A DNA stretch of 64,000 nucleotides from contig CM022665.1 of assembly GCA_012295275.1 (NCBI GenBank), positions 2,059,167 to 2,123,166 on the forward strand, read 5' to 3'. A model generated the notes under the pieces. That model made no database searches. It was not told where the DNA came from and worked only from the letters and a program-made list of their open reading frames with translations. A program made the position numbers and the translations under genes. Of this stretch, positions 33,340 through 45,215 are shown in pieces; position 1 is the first letter of the stretch; each line of letters begins with the position of its first letter. This DNA is from Chrysomallon squamiferum (taxonomy: Eukaryota > Mollusca > Gastropoda > Neomphalida > Peltospiridae).

Positions 33340-33347
33340 ACTATAAA

Positions 33348-33395
<48 letters not shown>

Positions 33396-33434
33396 TAAAT
33401 AAATAAATAAATAAATTAATTAATTAATTAATTG
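33340..33434. repeat. (GTAA)n followed by (AAAT)n and (TAAT)n
   Basis: A pure GTAA array at about 33349-33393 passes into AAAT units to about 33415, then TTAA/TAAT text. Each GTAAGT window equals the consensus 5' splice-donor hexamer on the plus strand. Confidence 0.95.
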
Positions 33435-33529
33435 AAAAATGATGATATGGTGTGCAAGCGTACTGGATTTTAAATTTCATCTCCACTTAATAAATTTGTT
33501 TTCGTTTTTTGTCACTCTGTAATCATTTC

Positions 33530-33531
33530 AA

Positions 33532-33565
<34 letters not shown>

Positions 33566-33679
33566 GAAGAAGAAGAAGAAGAAGAAGAAGAAGAAGAAGA
33601 AGAAGAAGAAGAAGAACAACAACAACAACAACAACAATAACCAAAAAATATAATAAAGATGATGATGATTATTATCATT

Positions 33680-33717
<38 letters not shown>

Positions 33718-33810
33718 ATTATTATTATTATTATTATTATATTATTATTATTATTATATTATTATTATTATCATTATAATATTATTATTATTTATTTATT
33801 TATTTAGTAT
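33530..33810. repeat. (AAT)n-(AAG)n-(CAA)n ... (ATT)n-(TTTA)n compound block
   Basis: AAT (33533-33565), AAG (33566-33616), CAA (33616-33640), GAT (33657-33668), then ATT with interruptions (33669-33790) and TTTA (33790-33807). The AAT and ATT blocks are complementary and can form a large hairpin. Ile-rich frames over it are artefacts. Confidence 0.95.
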
Positions 33811-34195
33811 AAACTTTATTACTGCTACTACTACTACTATCGTTATTGTGTGTTTTTTTGTAGTTATAATTATTACTATTACTGAAAGTTTCGTTGTTGA
33901 AAAGTTTATAGTTAATATTACATTGTATCATTTTTTACAATAAAACGTATTAAATGCAAAAACACAAAACACAAAAACAAAAAAGGAAAATATCTCTGTC
34001 AGTGTGACATTCCATCCTATGTAATTAAAAATAAATTTTTAAAAAATAAATAAAAACAAAGAAATAAATAAATTAAAAAATAAAATAAAATAAAAAACAA
34101 ACAAATAAATAAATAAATAAATAAATAAAATTTAAAATTAAAAATAAATAAATAAATTTAAAAAAAGTAAATAAATAAATAAATAAAAACAACAA
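33811..34195. repeat. A-rich belt with (AAAT)n
   Basis: Short CTA trinucleotides near 33820-33840 and unique DNA to 33950 are followed by CAAAA, AAAT and AAATA arrays to about 34188. Confidence 0.8.
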
Positions 34196-34361
34196 CTGTT
34201 TGACAAATATGAATGTGTTCTATGAAACAAGAGGAAAGATAGGCAGTTAAAAAAATGAACTTCTTCTACACACTTGAAATTAGATTTTTCCTAACACTGC
34301 CAGGCAACCTCGACATTCTCTTTGTTTTTGTTGTTGTGTTCCGACTAATACCCAATCCGTC

Positions 34362-34607
34362 ATGTCCAAACGAAGCACCTACAGGACACAGCTCGTAGAT
34401 GAAGTCACGAAACTAAGACGAAAAGAAGCATTAATGACTCTGGATTTTCACTGGAATCAGGCAAAAATCTTATTTCAATATTCCAAGGCAGTTCTATCTG
34501 ACGAAAATCTTCCATTCTCTAGGGGCAATTTTCAGGCTATGGCGGGTGTTCAATTTCCTATGATGGATTGGCAAGCGACATTTTCTTCTCACATTTTTAC
34601 ATTGTGA
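34362..34607 (+). CDS. Hypothetical 81-aa ORF, unrecognised
   Basis: ATG at 34362, stop at 34607, with the frame open back to 34284. The N-terminal half is basic and looks helical (TYRTQLVDEVTKLRRKEALM), and the C-terminal part is hydrophobic/aromatic. No signal peptide or known domain. A pyrimidine-rich CCTAAC...CCAG near 34290-34302 could be a splice acceptor for a longer exon. There is no poly(A) signal pattern specific to it. Chance frame is plausible. Confidence 0.18.
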   Translation: MSKRSTYRTQLVDEVTKLRRKEALMTLDFHWNQAKILFQYSKAVLSDENLPFSRGNFQAMAGVQFPMMDWQATFSSHIFTL

Positions 34608-35585
34608 TGCATCAGAAAATGAGAAATTCCGTACCCATCTAGACAAGGAATTATCAGTTCAGGGAACTCGAAAAAGACAAAAATCTTTTTGTTCTTTGAA
34701 AAATATCTTTAAATTAAAGAGAGTTGGATTTTTTTTTTTTGTTGATTTTTGGATTTTTTTTTTTTTTTTTTTCAATTAAAAATCATTCTGTTCAGCTTCA
34801 CGCCGTCCCGGCATTTCAGACTAGGATTCGCGCGCATGGATTTTCACAGCGGAAGCACTTCCGTTAGATGGAGTAAATCTCCTAAGAAGAAGCACGCACA
34901 CACAAGCAAATGATTAATAGCTCATTTTATAAAAACGAACATACATCGTGCATTACACACTTATGGGTCTAGGTGTCTGAAGGAGATTTCTTCTATCTTT
35001 TCTTTATTTCTTTTTTTCTTTTTTTTTTCTTTTCTTGAAATTTAATTTTAATTTTTTTAGCATTTAATTAAAAATTAAGAATAACTCAAAACATTTATGT
35101 TGCTGATTTGACTGACAGCTTCCGGTTCAAGTATGTTTTTGTTAGCACCATAAAATCATACAGTTATTGCCCTAATGTTTTTCACACTAAATTTGCGATA
35201 AAATTAGAAAGCTAAAGAAGTAATTTTTGTGCAATGACTGTAAGATGACATCTTAACACACAATTACCAAGGTCGTCATTTTAATGGGATTTTCCCAGAC
35301 ACTTTGTGTGATCATGTTACTCCCTCCTTGCCTCGGCCCATGACATCACAGAAACGTGCGACTATTTCTTGTCTTCATAGATCATCCCCGTTAACTGTTT
35401 TGTCAGCAGGCAAGTTTGCAGACAGTTAATACATTTCTTATTACATCGCTTCGGACGTGAACTAAACTAAACATGTAACATTATAAACCAACATCGTCTG
35501 GTTAAAAAAAAAAAAAAAAAAAACCAACAAACCCCAAATGATTAAAAAAACAACAACAAAACAACAATCCAAAAAAAACAACTAA
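34608..35585. other. Unique DNA with T runs
   Basis: T runs at about 34731-34772 and 35010-35030, an A run at about 35503-35523 and CAACAACAAAACAAC text to 35580. The stretches 34790-34980 and 35100-35480 are complex but without identified motifs. Confidence 0.4.
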
Positions 35586-35589
35586 CAAC

Positions 35590-36305
35590 CTTAAAGGCAG
35601 AGAGGAAGAAAGAAGAAAGTACTAATTGCGTCACTGTTGCATATCATTAAGACAACACGTGATTTATGGCGCCAAGTTAGCCAGCTTTTAGTTCGTTTTC
35701 GTCAAGGGCGGTTAAAATGACGTGGCCCAACGTCACGCGGAGCCGCTGCACGCGAAGTTATCGACCCTGTCAGCGCGGGCCAGAAGGCCATGTCCGGCTC
35801 TGCGCGGTGCATAATTATCGCGATCATGGAAGACTTCGCGGGCTTCTTGTCATTTTCTCGACCTCAGCATCTGAGACGAATGCTATTGATATGTAAATTA
35901 CTGGTGAAAAAAACACCTCTGATGTATATCTTTCTCAGTTCAGACTGCACATTAACCGACTCTGACTGCAACTATAATCAGCCATTAACGATGCAAATGA
36001 AGCTACTTACGATTTTAAAAACATCTCTGTGTCCTGATAAGCGAGGCGGATGATATAAATGATACGATGTCATTTTTATCCATGTATTTATCCACGTCAG
36101 TTCGATGTAGTTAGCGTCAGACAGTTTACAAAATCGCACCGAACCAGCAATTTGCCCAACTTGACAAGCCTTGTCGATTTGAGATCGGAGAACAAGTTGT
36201 CCAATAGACCGTCAAGTATTTAATCTTCGTTTTATGCCAACGTGTTTTGAAATTACGTGCATGGATATCGGCCATCTCGTGAAATTTTCAAATATGTCGA
36301 TGTCT
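35590..36305. promoter_or_regulatory. Strong candidate regulatory island (Hox/Pbx-like and CRE-like words)
   Basis: About 700 bp of complex sequence, GC-rich around 35690-35860. It contains TGATTTATGGC at 35660-35670, matching the known posterior Hox-Pbx composite site. That word overlaps an E box, CACGTG, at 35656-35661. Facing CRE-like half-sites TGACGT (35718-35723) and ACGTCA (35730-35735) follow. The frame at 35790-36053 has no recognised domain. Enhancer function is inferred from motifs only and is not demonstrated. Confidence 0.4.
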
Positions 36306-37405
36306 TTGTTATTATTATTATTATTATTATCTACACGTACTTAGCATAATGCTAGACTTGTAAAAATCTAAATTATATCCACTGCACTGAATCTGAAATA
36401 GCCATCAGCCGTTTCAGTCATGACATCAGGTATTGTTTTGTAAAAACTTGATGTGTACAGTCAGCACGAACACGGTACAATTCACAGAAAGAACAATATC
36501 CTTCGGTGCTACTTCCTAATGTCGACTACAGATAATTTCTTTTGTTTAAAAGACTGAAATAACGGCAGTCTAAATTTCAGATGTGTTCGAGTCTCATCTG
36601 TATGGATGTAACTGCCGTTTACAAATACGTTATGTATGAATGCCGTATGATTTATATATATATGTAGATATATATATATATATATTTTATATCAAAGAGA
36701 CAAACACCGATCATTTGTCTAAATAACATATATTTTGTCAAAACTGATATCATGAACTCGCAAATCAACGTCAGTAACAATGACCAAAGCAACCAGAACC
36801 TGACAGAGACCTGTTCAAGTTGGCATATCCAGATGTAAACTGTGAAACTGAAACTATTTGTAAAAAAAAATAATAATAAAAAAAATTAAAAAAAAATAAA
36901 ATTAAAAAAACCCCACAATTCAAAACATTCAAATGTCTGTTTCAATTTTACAGTTTGACATTACTCATATGTTTTCATCAATTTAGTGGAAATCCCTCTA
37001 CTTGTCATTAAAACCTGTTTTTGACGTGTGGCGTGGGCTTTTCAAGAAATTGACGAAACTATACGGAAACTGTCGAGTTGCTGTATCGTATATCAGTTTA
37101 GACAGCGAGGCGTTTCCATCGAGATCTCCTGCCCCGTACGTTTTCATTATTTATCTTTAATAAGGCTTTGAACTTTTAATATTAGCAGTTCTCTTTGAAG
37201 CTGTGATGAATGTGCAACTTCAGGAATTATACTGTTTCTAAGGTGATGTCTTGTACGTGTACGTAATGGACGCAAGATTTAGTGTACATCTAAGTGATAA
37301 TACGTAAATTCACTTGAATTAAACACTCTGAACGGGCAAATTCAAATCATGTAAATAATTTTATCTGAGAAAATTAAATAAAATGAAACCAAACACAATT
37401 CAGAA
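36306..37405. other. Mostly unique DNA with (ATT)n and (TA)n
   Basis: ATT units at about 36309-36330, TA dinucleotides at about 36654-36686 and A-rich text at 36860-36910. The rest is complex without recognised genes. Confidence 0.4.
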
Positions 37406-37734
37406 TTTTTTTTATATTTTTTTTTTTTTTTTTTTTTTAATTGTGTCTTGTTAAAATAAGGATTTTAATTGTGTCTCTCAGTCTGTTCGAGAGACATAAA
37501 AAAAAAGTTGAAATGTAGATGGGTTTTTTTTGGTGGGGGTTAAATATGTACCCCCACCCCACAATGAGCCGTGGCACATTTTAAGGGACCAAGATTGAAA
37601 AATCTGACAAAGAGTTTTTTGTTTCTCTCTGTTTTTGTTGTATCCTTGTTTCAGAAGATCCCTTAAAAGAAACGTGTCCACAAAAGGTTTGAGAATGCAG
37701 AGCTAGAATGTAATTTGCCGTGTTTAATATTATT
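37406..37734. other. T-run and unique DNA
   Basis: T runs at about 37407-37438, then unique sequence. A TGGTGGGGGTTA...CCCCCACCCCAC arrangement at about 37529-37562 is an imperfect inverted repeat. Confidence 0.4.
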
Positions 37735-38088
<354 letters not shown>

Positions 38089-38480
38089 TTTGGTTTACTA
38101 TACATCGTATATATATATATATTAGTTATTTTATTTTCACACTTACTGATTAACGATACAAATGACCAACAGAAGACACATTTCAAAATAATAGACATCT
38201 AGCTTTTTGTCGGGTTCTGTGCTTGTCTTCAAAGAGACAAAATTTGATGCTGTCCAATAATCCAGAACTTGCGACTGGTTTAAAAATTAAAAACTAAAAT
38301 TAAAATTTCTAAAAATAAAATAAAAAAGAAACTAATACATAGCCTCCTGATTTTTCAGATTTTTAAAAATTTATTTATTTTTTTTTTTTTAAAACTTGGT
38401 TTTAGGAATATTTCATAATATGTAATAATATGATATGACCAAACAAATGAATGTCCAGAATATCTTTACTGTTGATTAAG
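38089..38480. other. A+T-rich DNA
   Basis: A short (TA)n near 38109-38123 and a T run near 38379-38390. Otherwise unremarkable. Confidence 0.4.
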
Positions 38481-38485
38481 TAATA

Positions 38486-38543
38486 TATTATTATTATTGT
38501 TGTTGTTGTTATTATTATTTTATTATTATTATTATTATTATCG

Positions 38544-38601
<58 letters not shown>

Positions 38602-38632
38602 CATTATTATTATTATTATTATTGTTGTTAGC
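38486..38632. repeat. (ATT)n/(GTT)n trinucleotide array
   Basis: ATT units with GTT and ATC interruptions over about 145 bp. Confidence 0.95.
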
Positions 38633-38985
38633 TTTAGCAAATTTAAATAATGGTCATTAATAATTAACATTAATAAACAGTATAAATAGCAAAATTATTT
38701 CTGAGAAAAAAAAATGGATTGTGTGTGTGTGTATGTTTTGCAAAAAACAAAATATGATCTATTTGAATTTTTTTCATTATAAAGCGGCTTAAAATATATT
38801 ATTTCTATAACTTTAAATGGATATAAATATGTTTACGTGAAATTAATGTTGCTGCTAATAAATAAAACAAACTAGACTTGTTATCTTTTTCATTCTGAAA
38901 GCTGAACTATCAAAAATTTAATTTAATTTACATACATACCATAGTTATTTACATTCATTTATTTATAAGATCAGTAACACATGTA
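38633..38985. other. A+T-rich DNA
   Basis: A short (GT)n near 38719-38731. No gene seen. Confidence 0.4.
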
Positions 38986-39215
38986 AAATTATATGCATGT
39001 CTGTGTGTATGTATGCACGTATATACACACATATACATATACACAAAAACACATAGACACACATGCATTCATACTCAAACTTATATACTTACACACACAC
39101 ACACATATAAATATAAAATTACACACACACACACACACACACACACCTACCTATCTATCTACCTACCTACCTACATTCATACTCATATACAATCATACAT
39201 ACATAGTACGTTTAC
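38986..39215. repeat. TATG/CACA/CTAC compound microsatellites
   Basis: TGTATG text, ATACACA text, (CA)n at about 39120-39146, then CTAC/CTAT and CATA tetranucleotides to about 39203. Confidence 0.92.
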
Positions 39216-39515
39216 GCTGATACGGATAGATTTCATTTATGATTATTGATCCATTTAGTACAAATAAACGTGAAATTATCTGAACAGTAGACGTTCTGAC
39301 ACTATCGTTATTATCTAACTGTAATGTAGATCATTTTAAGTATTAATATCATGCATCAGTACCCCAGATGTGCCGAATATATTCTAGTTTATGAATATGT
39401 ATGAACTGCAACATACATTGTAGTTAATCGACTACTGCTTATACTGAGTAGGTTATTGTTACTTTAAATGCATTTTACATAAAAGCGATGCATTTTTTTA
39501 TTTAACTATTTATCT
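39216..39515. other. A+T-rich unique DNA
   Basis: No recognised element. Confidence 0.35.
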
Positions 39516-39521
39516 ATTTAT

Positions 39522-39718
39522 GTAGTATGTGTATGTATGTATGTATGTATGTATGTATGTATGTATGTGTATGTATGTATGTATATATGAATGTGTGTAT
39601 GTATGCATGCATGTACATACGTATCTATCCATATGTCTAACTCTTTGTCTATCCCTGTATCTATCTATCTGTGTTTGTCTATCTATCCATCTATATATAT
39701 ATATATATATATATATTT
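39522..39718. repeat. (GTAT)n, (TCTA)n, (TA)n compound array
   Basis: GTAT units at about 39528-39600, TCTA/TCCA units at about 39620-39692 and TA dinucleotides at about 39693-39716. Confidence 0.93.
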
Positions 39719-40195
39719 AGTGCTTGTAACATATGCATAGGGTTTGTTTGATACTGAAGATAAATGTAAATTAACATGAATATTTGTTCAAAGTGGCAAT
39801 ATAATGTTTTATTTAGCATATTTATTACGATACTACTCATTTTACCTTTTATTTCATTTCACAGTATGAATTTTTACATAATAATAAAAAAAAATTACAA
39901 AAATTACAAATCATGTCAAACTGCTCAAAGTACTAGATATTTTCGTACAAACACTAAAACAAGAAATATATATATATTTTTATTATTTGTTGAAACTGCC
40001 ACAAAGTATGAACATATTTTTTTACTTTAAACAAATGATTTTGTTTCTTGTTCCACAAAATCAAGTATAGGTGAATAAACTGTCGTTCAAGTGAAAATAA
40101 TTTTAGGATATAAAAAAGTTTGACTCGAAGATTTGGTAGTGATAATTTCATATAAGTTAAGGTAGTAGAGTCGATATTGAAAAAAAATTAAATAA
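39719..40195. other. A+T-rich DNA
   Basis: Several short frames in A+T-rich sequence. None has a supporting motif. Confidence 0.35.
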
Positions 40196-40196
40196 C

Positions 40197-40245
<49 letters not shown>

Positions 40246-40275
40246 CAATAACAACAATAATAACAACAACAAAAA
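40197..40275. repeat. (AAT)n then (AAC)n
   Basis: A pure AAT array at about 40198-40243, continuing as mixed AAC/AAT units. The poly-Leu minus-strand frame is an artefact. Confidence 0.95.
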
Positions 40276-40904
40276 CTGCAACAACACTAATAATTGTAAT
40301 ACAAACACCACAGAACCTTTGATTTACATGCAGTAATGATTAATGCTGAACTGGAGTTAAACGAGTACACTCTGTTCGTTAATTAATACTCGCAGAGAGT
40401 ACAGTTGAGAAGATAAAATACCAGTCACTTATATCAATTATCAGCACTCAAACAATCAGTGGTAAATGTCTAATTCACTGACTAGTTTTATTATCACTTC
40501 ATCTATTTATATCAAACCGGCATCTTTCTGTCTGTTTGACGGCATTTGTGGCATTTCCCAATGCCACCTTGGTTGTATAAATAATTATATAAGCATCGTA
40601 TTGTTGTACCTAACAAATTAGATTTTCGCTTTCTTTTGATGTCACAGTCACCTGAAGATCAAACGACCGATGACGTATGACAGACTTTTCTGTAAGAGAC
40701 ATAACAAGTTGTTTAGACGTCCAGATGAATCACTGTCACAAAGGTCTTGCTTTGAAACTGCAAGTTCTTCCACTACGCACTCCGCCAGTTCACAGCCGAT
40801 TTAATTACACGATCATTTTGTTTCAGTTCCTTCGACAGTATTTTAAAATTCATACGGGTAGTGGAATACATTATTATATCTTTGGAGTGTTATAAACAGT
40901 AATT
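40276..40904. promoter_or_regulatory. Complex island with 8-bp-stem hairpin
   Basis: Repeat-free, moderately balanced sequence. A perfect hairpin GTGGCATT-TCCC-AATGCCAC lies at 40548-40567. The short plus-strand frame at 40677-40895 shows no motif. Function unknown. Confidence 0.3.
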
Positions 40905-41990
40905 TAAAAAAAAAAAAAAAAAAAACATTTTCTACGTTTTATAAAATAATGTGCAGTTGGAATAGATTGAATTGTTTGATTTTCAAAATGATCATCGGTT
41001 TTTAGCTCTGTTACGTTAAGTATTTGAAGATAAATGTATAAAATACTAATGTAAATAAGGAATAATTCGTAAAACTGATATTATGAATGGCACTGTAATG
41101 ATTTTACCAGGGTTTTAAAAAAAAAAAAAATTAATGACTCTGCAATATTTGATATAAGCGATTTTATTTCGATAATAATGCCAAAAATTGTTTTTTCTGT
41201 TTGTTTGTTATTGACCTTTTTACAACACAACGAAACTCTGAGACAACACACAAGCTAATTAATTGTACAAACCATGTCGAATTATGATAAATATCGGCGA
41301 CACGTGCAGACAGATTAATGTCATTTAACTACGCAGTACTGTTCGGTGTATTTTTGAATATATGTTTCTACATCTCAGTCAGTTAAATTTTATGACAATT
41401 TTGTTTATATTAAGAAACGCCGAATTAGCAGAATGTGCGGTGTATAAATTGTTAAACTTAACGTGAAGTATTATATTTCTAGAAATACATAAAACAGTCC
41501 TCGAATCTAGGCCAAAATGAGAGAGAAGAGCGTCTTCAAAGGGAGGTAATCAGACGAAGAGTCCTTGGCCATCTTTGCCGTGTTAAGTTTATTGCACTTG
41601 TGTTGATTTATGGGTATTTTACTGGTGTATACCGTCGATAAAATTTTCATCTTTAAAATAATTTATTACACACTGAGCTTTAAAGGTGACGATTTCTTAT
41701 TTTTTTAAAAAGTAAACTATTTATAACAAACTCTAAAACAGAGTAATAAAAATTAAAAGTTAATTTTTTTTTTCTTCTTCTTCTTCTTTTATACGTGAAA
41801 CATTTTGGATATAACAGAAGTGTAAATAATGCTGGTATCACACCTTCCTTCAGTTTTTTCTTTTTCTTTTTTCTTTCTTTAAATTGTATCTTTTGAAGAA
41901 TATCGTAATCACTTTGTATTTAATAATTATAAATATACTGCATGAAATATTAATTTAAAAATAATAACAACAAGAATGAAGAATACGATA
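40905..41990. other. A+T-rich unique DNA with A runs
   Basis: A runs at about 40905-40925 and 41118-41130, and T/CTT text near 41766-41788 and 41855-41880. The 41500-41640 part is more complex. No gene seen. Confidence 0.4.
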
Positions 41991-41995
41991 AACAC

Positions 41996-42027
<32 letters not shown>

Positions 42028-42028
42028 A
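41996..42028. repeat. (AAAT)n microsatellite
   Basis: About eight AAAT units. The minus-strand frame 41950-42237 reads through it, which weakens that frame. Confidence 0.92.
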
Positions 42029-42044
42029 TGTGTAAAATATTTAC

Positions 42045-42250
42045 TGCCAAAATAATTGAAGAAATCCTGGAATAACACTAAACATGCGACCGTTCCCAGA
42101 TAGCAAGGCCCAGAACGTGTCATAAAATGAAGTAAATCGTGAAATGAAACACGAGAAAAGCATTTAAACCGCACGGCTCGGCCTCCGATCACACGGCATA
42201 AAATGGCGGCACTTCTGTCGCACGTGGATTTTCGCAAACGGGTCAGTCAA
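42045..42250. promoter_or_regulatory. Complex island, candidate regulatory element
   Basis: About 200 bp of balanced sequence containing GTGTCATAAAATG and CGCACGTGG-type words. A minus-strand frame is open but starts at TTG and continues into the AAAT array. Either element or chance frame. Confidence 0.28.
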
Positions 42251-42600
42251 TAGAACATTTATATAAAAAAATAAAAAATTAAATAAAATTAAAAATTAAA
42301 AAGAAAGAAAGAAAAAACCTTTTTTTTTAATGGTTGGCAGCAGTTTATTGTTTTATGTGCAAACAGATCATTAGACACGGGTCTACGCAACAAACACATG
42401 AATGACTGTTACAGTTTCCAGTCGAAGTCACAATTCGTTGACAGACTAACTGTAGCCTTGACATTTGTTTAAAAAAAACACACCCCAAAAAACCAAATGT
42501 GTGCGTCTGTTTGTGTGTGTGTGTGTGTGTGTGTTGTTGTTGTTGCGTATATATATATATAATTGTGCGCGTTTTTGAAATTAAAAAAAATATATATTAA
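42251..42600. other. A-rich text, unique DNA, (GT)n/(GTT)n/(TA)n
   Basis: A-rich AAAAT/GAAA text at 42265-42315. A unique stretch to 42470 precedes (GT)n at about 42511-42532, GTT units and (TA)n at about 42548-42561. Confidence 0.6.
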
Positions 42601-44140
42601 AATGATAATTATAATAATAAATGTTTAAAAATCTGCTACGTCACACACATATAAATAATAATGTAGTTCTCATTTCCATTACAGTTCTTTGATCTGAAAC
42701 GTAAGGTTGCTAGCCGCTCGAGGACATCTGATATTTAAATTAGTGTAGATCTGTCTGCTTTAAAGACATTTCTTACTGTTAATCAATGTAAGGGCAGCAT
42801 ATGGACTGCTTACAGTTGAGTTTTGAATTTCATTGACAGCCCGGGCAGCTTAGGTCAACTACGAATTTTAAAGAACAAAAATAAGTGTTTTCTATAATAC
42901 TGTCGAATATACTACAACGAGAATGTATAATAATCTTAAAATACTTTTCTTCATTAAACTACTGAATACTTGCATGACTATTTTTGATGTATATCTGTCT
43001 AGGTCGTTCAGATAGTCGATCTTTTAGATCAGATTAATATCCATCTTACGCTACCGGATACAGTTATTTATACAGAAATTATGTAGGTGTATTCTACATA
43101 ATATGTCAGCTGTTGACATCATCGGCTTTCGCACCGTGAATACGTTCGCGTTTCTGTAACAAAGCAAGAGACAACTTTCTCTTAAAATACATAAGTAAAG
43201 CAGTTAATTAATACAGCATGTACACAAATATAATGTATCCGAAACGTATTAACAGCGTGATGACATAAACAACGCAAAATTAGATGCCCGTAATATTTCT
43301 AAATCTACATAGTGTTTCAGAATAGGCAGTATCATCACTGTGATGTGTATAACATTACAGAAGTATGGTACCTAGGGTATAAATATTAAAGTATTTTGTA
43401 CTGAGAAATGAGTCGAGTTACGTATAAAATAAATACCATCATACACGTGAGATTTTATTTCATGGAACCAAGAGACGTACAATTGACTACTGTCTAAATT
43501 TGTTTTCAGAAACTGATCTCACGTTTACTTACACAGTATGATCAGTAACGTGACACCCTTACCATCACTGATTAATTATGAAATGGTTTTGGTTTCAGTT
43601 AATTCCGTGGAAAATAAAATACGATGGCATCATAAATTACAAGTTAATTGTCCTGCCACACATACAAGGAAAGGGTACTCTTGACTGAAATGACGTGATT
43701 ATGCAAATTGGGAAATCTAATCGGATATTCGATATTATTAACAATCTCAGTGCTTTTAGACTTGTATCATTTGTGTATGTGTGTGTGCAGTACAAAGATT
43801 TAAATCAAACAGTTTCTTGTTTAGAACCCAGGTACAGGTTACTCCTATAAACTGTGAACACCAGTTTAATGAGATAGGTAAAACAGTTCTCCAGCCTTGA
43901 CTCGTACGTGGGGCAGCCTGTTTAATTATAGCAGAATAAATTAGGTTGACTAAGCTCTTTGACCTCAGCTGTTGAGTAACTTTCTTCTTCTTTTCTTCTC
44001 CAAAGCTGAGAAAAATCGGAATATTTAGTTGTAAAATTCAAAATGCTTCATTGTAGTTTCACATTATCTTTAGTATTATTAATAATTACATTGCGATTCG
44101 CAAATACTAGATAAACTTGTATTTGTCTATCATTCATAAT
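42601..44140. other. Longest repeat-poor stretch, no gene recognised
   Basis: About 1.5 kb with almost no microsatellites (a small (TG)n near 43775-43787 only). No open frame long enough to list and no tRNA-like promoter. The unusual lack of low complexity makes it a region to compare between species. Confidence 0.35.
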
Positions 44141-44149
44141 ACAAACAAA

Positions 44150-44335
44150 CAAAATAAGTCAGAACAAGGGAAAAAACCCACAAAAATAACCAGCAACACA
44201 AAACAGAACAAAAAACAACAACAAACCCCCACGACCCCCCACCACAAAAAAACCCCAAGGACAATAAGAACAAGAACACCTACCCCCCCAAAAAAAAACC
44301 CAACAACAAATAAACAAGCAACAAAATAAAGTAAT
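44150..44335. repeat. CAA/C-rich low-complexity text
   Basis: A/C-only-biased sequence with CAACA, CCCCC and AAAAA patches. It yields Thr/Pro/Lys frames on one strand and Val/Gly/Phe on the other. Not coding. Confidence 0.7.
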
Positions 44336-44339
44336 AATG

Positions 44340-45035
44340 CCGTCTTCTCCTTCGAGAGTTTTAGGTTATACGGTCTGCAATGTAATATCTGCAAATCATG
44401 TATAAAAGCCACCATAAGAAGAAACCCGCTGTCGACACAGTACAGTTATTCTGAAAAGATTCTTTCTGTGCATTATCACAGGATGCAGAACACAAAAGCT
44501 TTTCACAAAGCAATTGTGGAATATCGAATACACGAGAGAGAAAATATGTCGAGTTTCATTATTATCGAGATGATTCAGGCAACTATATCCGGGATACAAT
44601 GGTCAAACCTGTCGTTATCAGTGTCACGTGACTTCCTAACCAATTGCGCGGAAAACGTGTCACTTTTACGTCAAAGATATATTCTCGCACCATAATCAGC
44701 TTGAAGGATTCATCAATCTGATTTGTCCGATTGTCCCTTGTCACCGCGTTTATCGTGATCGCCTTATCGGAATGGCCACCGTGTGGTAATTGCCTCGTTA
44801 CCCGTGCCCCCACCTCATTCTCTATTCATTTAGCTGTCAAATTACCTCCCCTCTTCTGCGATTATCAGATCGAAGCGTTGTCAGTTTCACTGATACTGTT
44901 TTTCCCTGTCCAAGATACACCTGATCGAGGGATCGATATGTCAGTCAGCATTGTCAGCTCTTTTAATTTACCTGATCTACCTGAGAACATTTTCAAAGCA
45001 GCGCGTGTGATACTCGCTTTTGAAGTTTAGCACCT
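44340..45035. promoter_or_regulatory. Candidate regulatory island with palindromic E box
   Basis: About 700 bp of complex, relatively GC-rich sequence. The 10-bp palindrome GTCACGTGAC lies at 44623-44632, a preferred site of bHLH-zip factors such as USF and MITF/TFE. TTATCG/GATA-like words lie near 44748-44769. Frames at 44468-44695 and 44731-45030 are open, but the second begins at TTG and neither has a domain. Function inferred. Confidence 0.33.
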
Positions 45036-45057
45036 GTGTGTAAAAGGTTAAAGAAAA

Positions 45058-45215
45058 GACAAGACTAGGAAAAAGAAGAAAAAGAAAAAAAAAAAGAGAA
45101 AGAAAGAATTAAAAAAAAAAAAAAAAAAAATAAAAATATAAGAAAAACAAAAAAAGAAAAGAGAGAAAGAGAAAAAAAAAGTAAAGTAAAGATATAAAAA
45201 AGAAAAAGCAGCCCG
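45058..45215. repeat. A-rich GAAA/AAAAG belt
   Basis: Purine-only text with A run at about 45110-45130. Confidence 0.85.

Noticed and set aside
41950-42237. Minus-strand 95-codon frame with Cys-rich start
   Set aside because: Non-ATG start and its second half is an AAAT microsatellite plus A-rich DNA.
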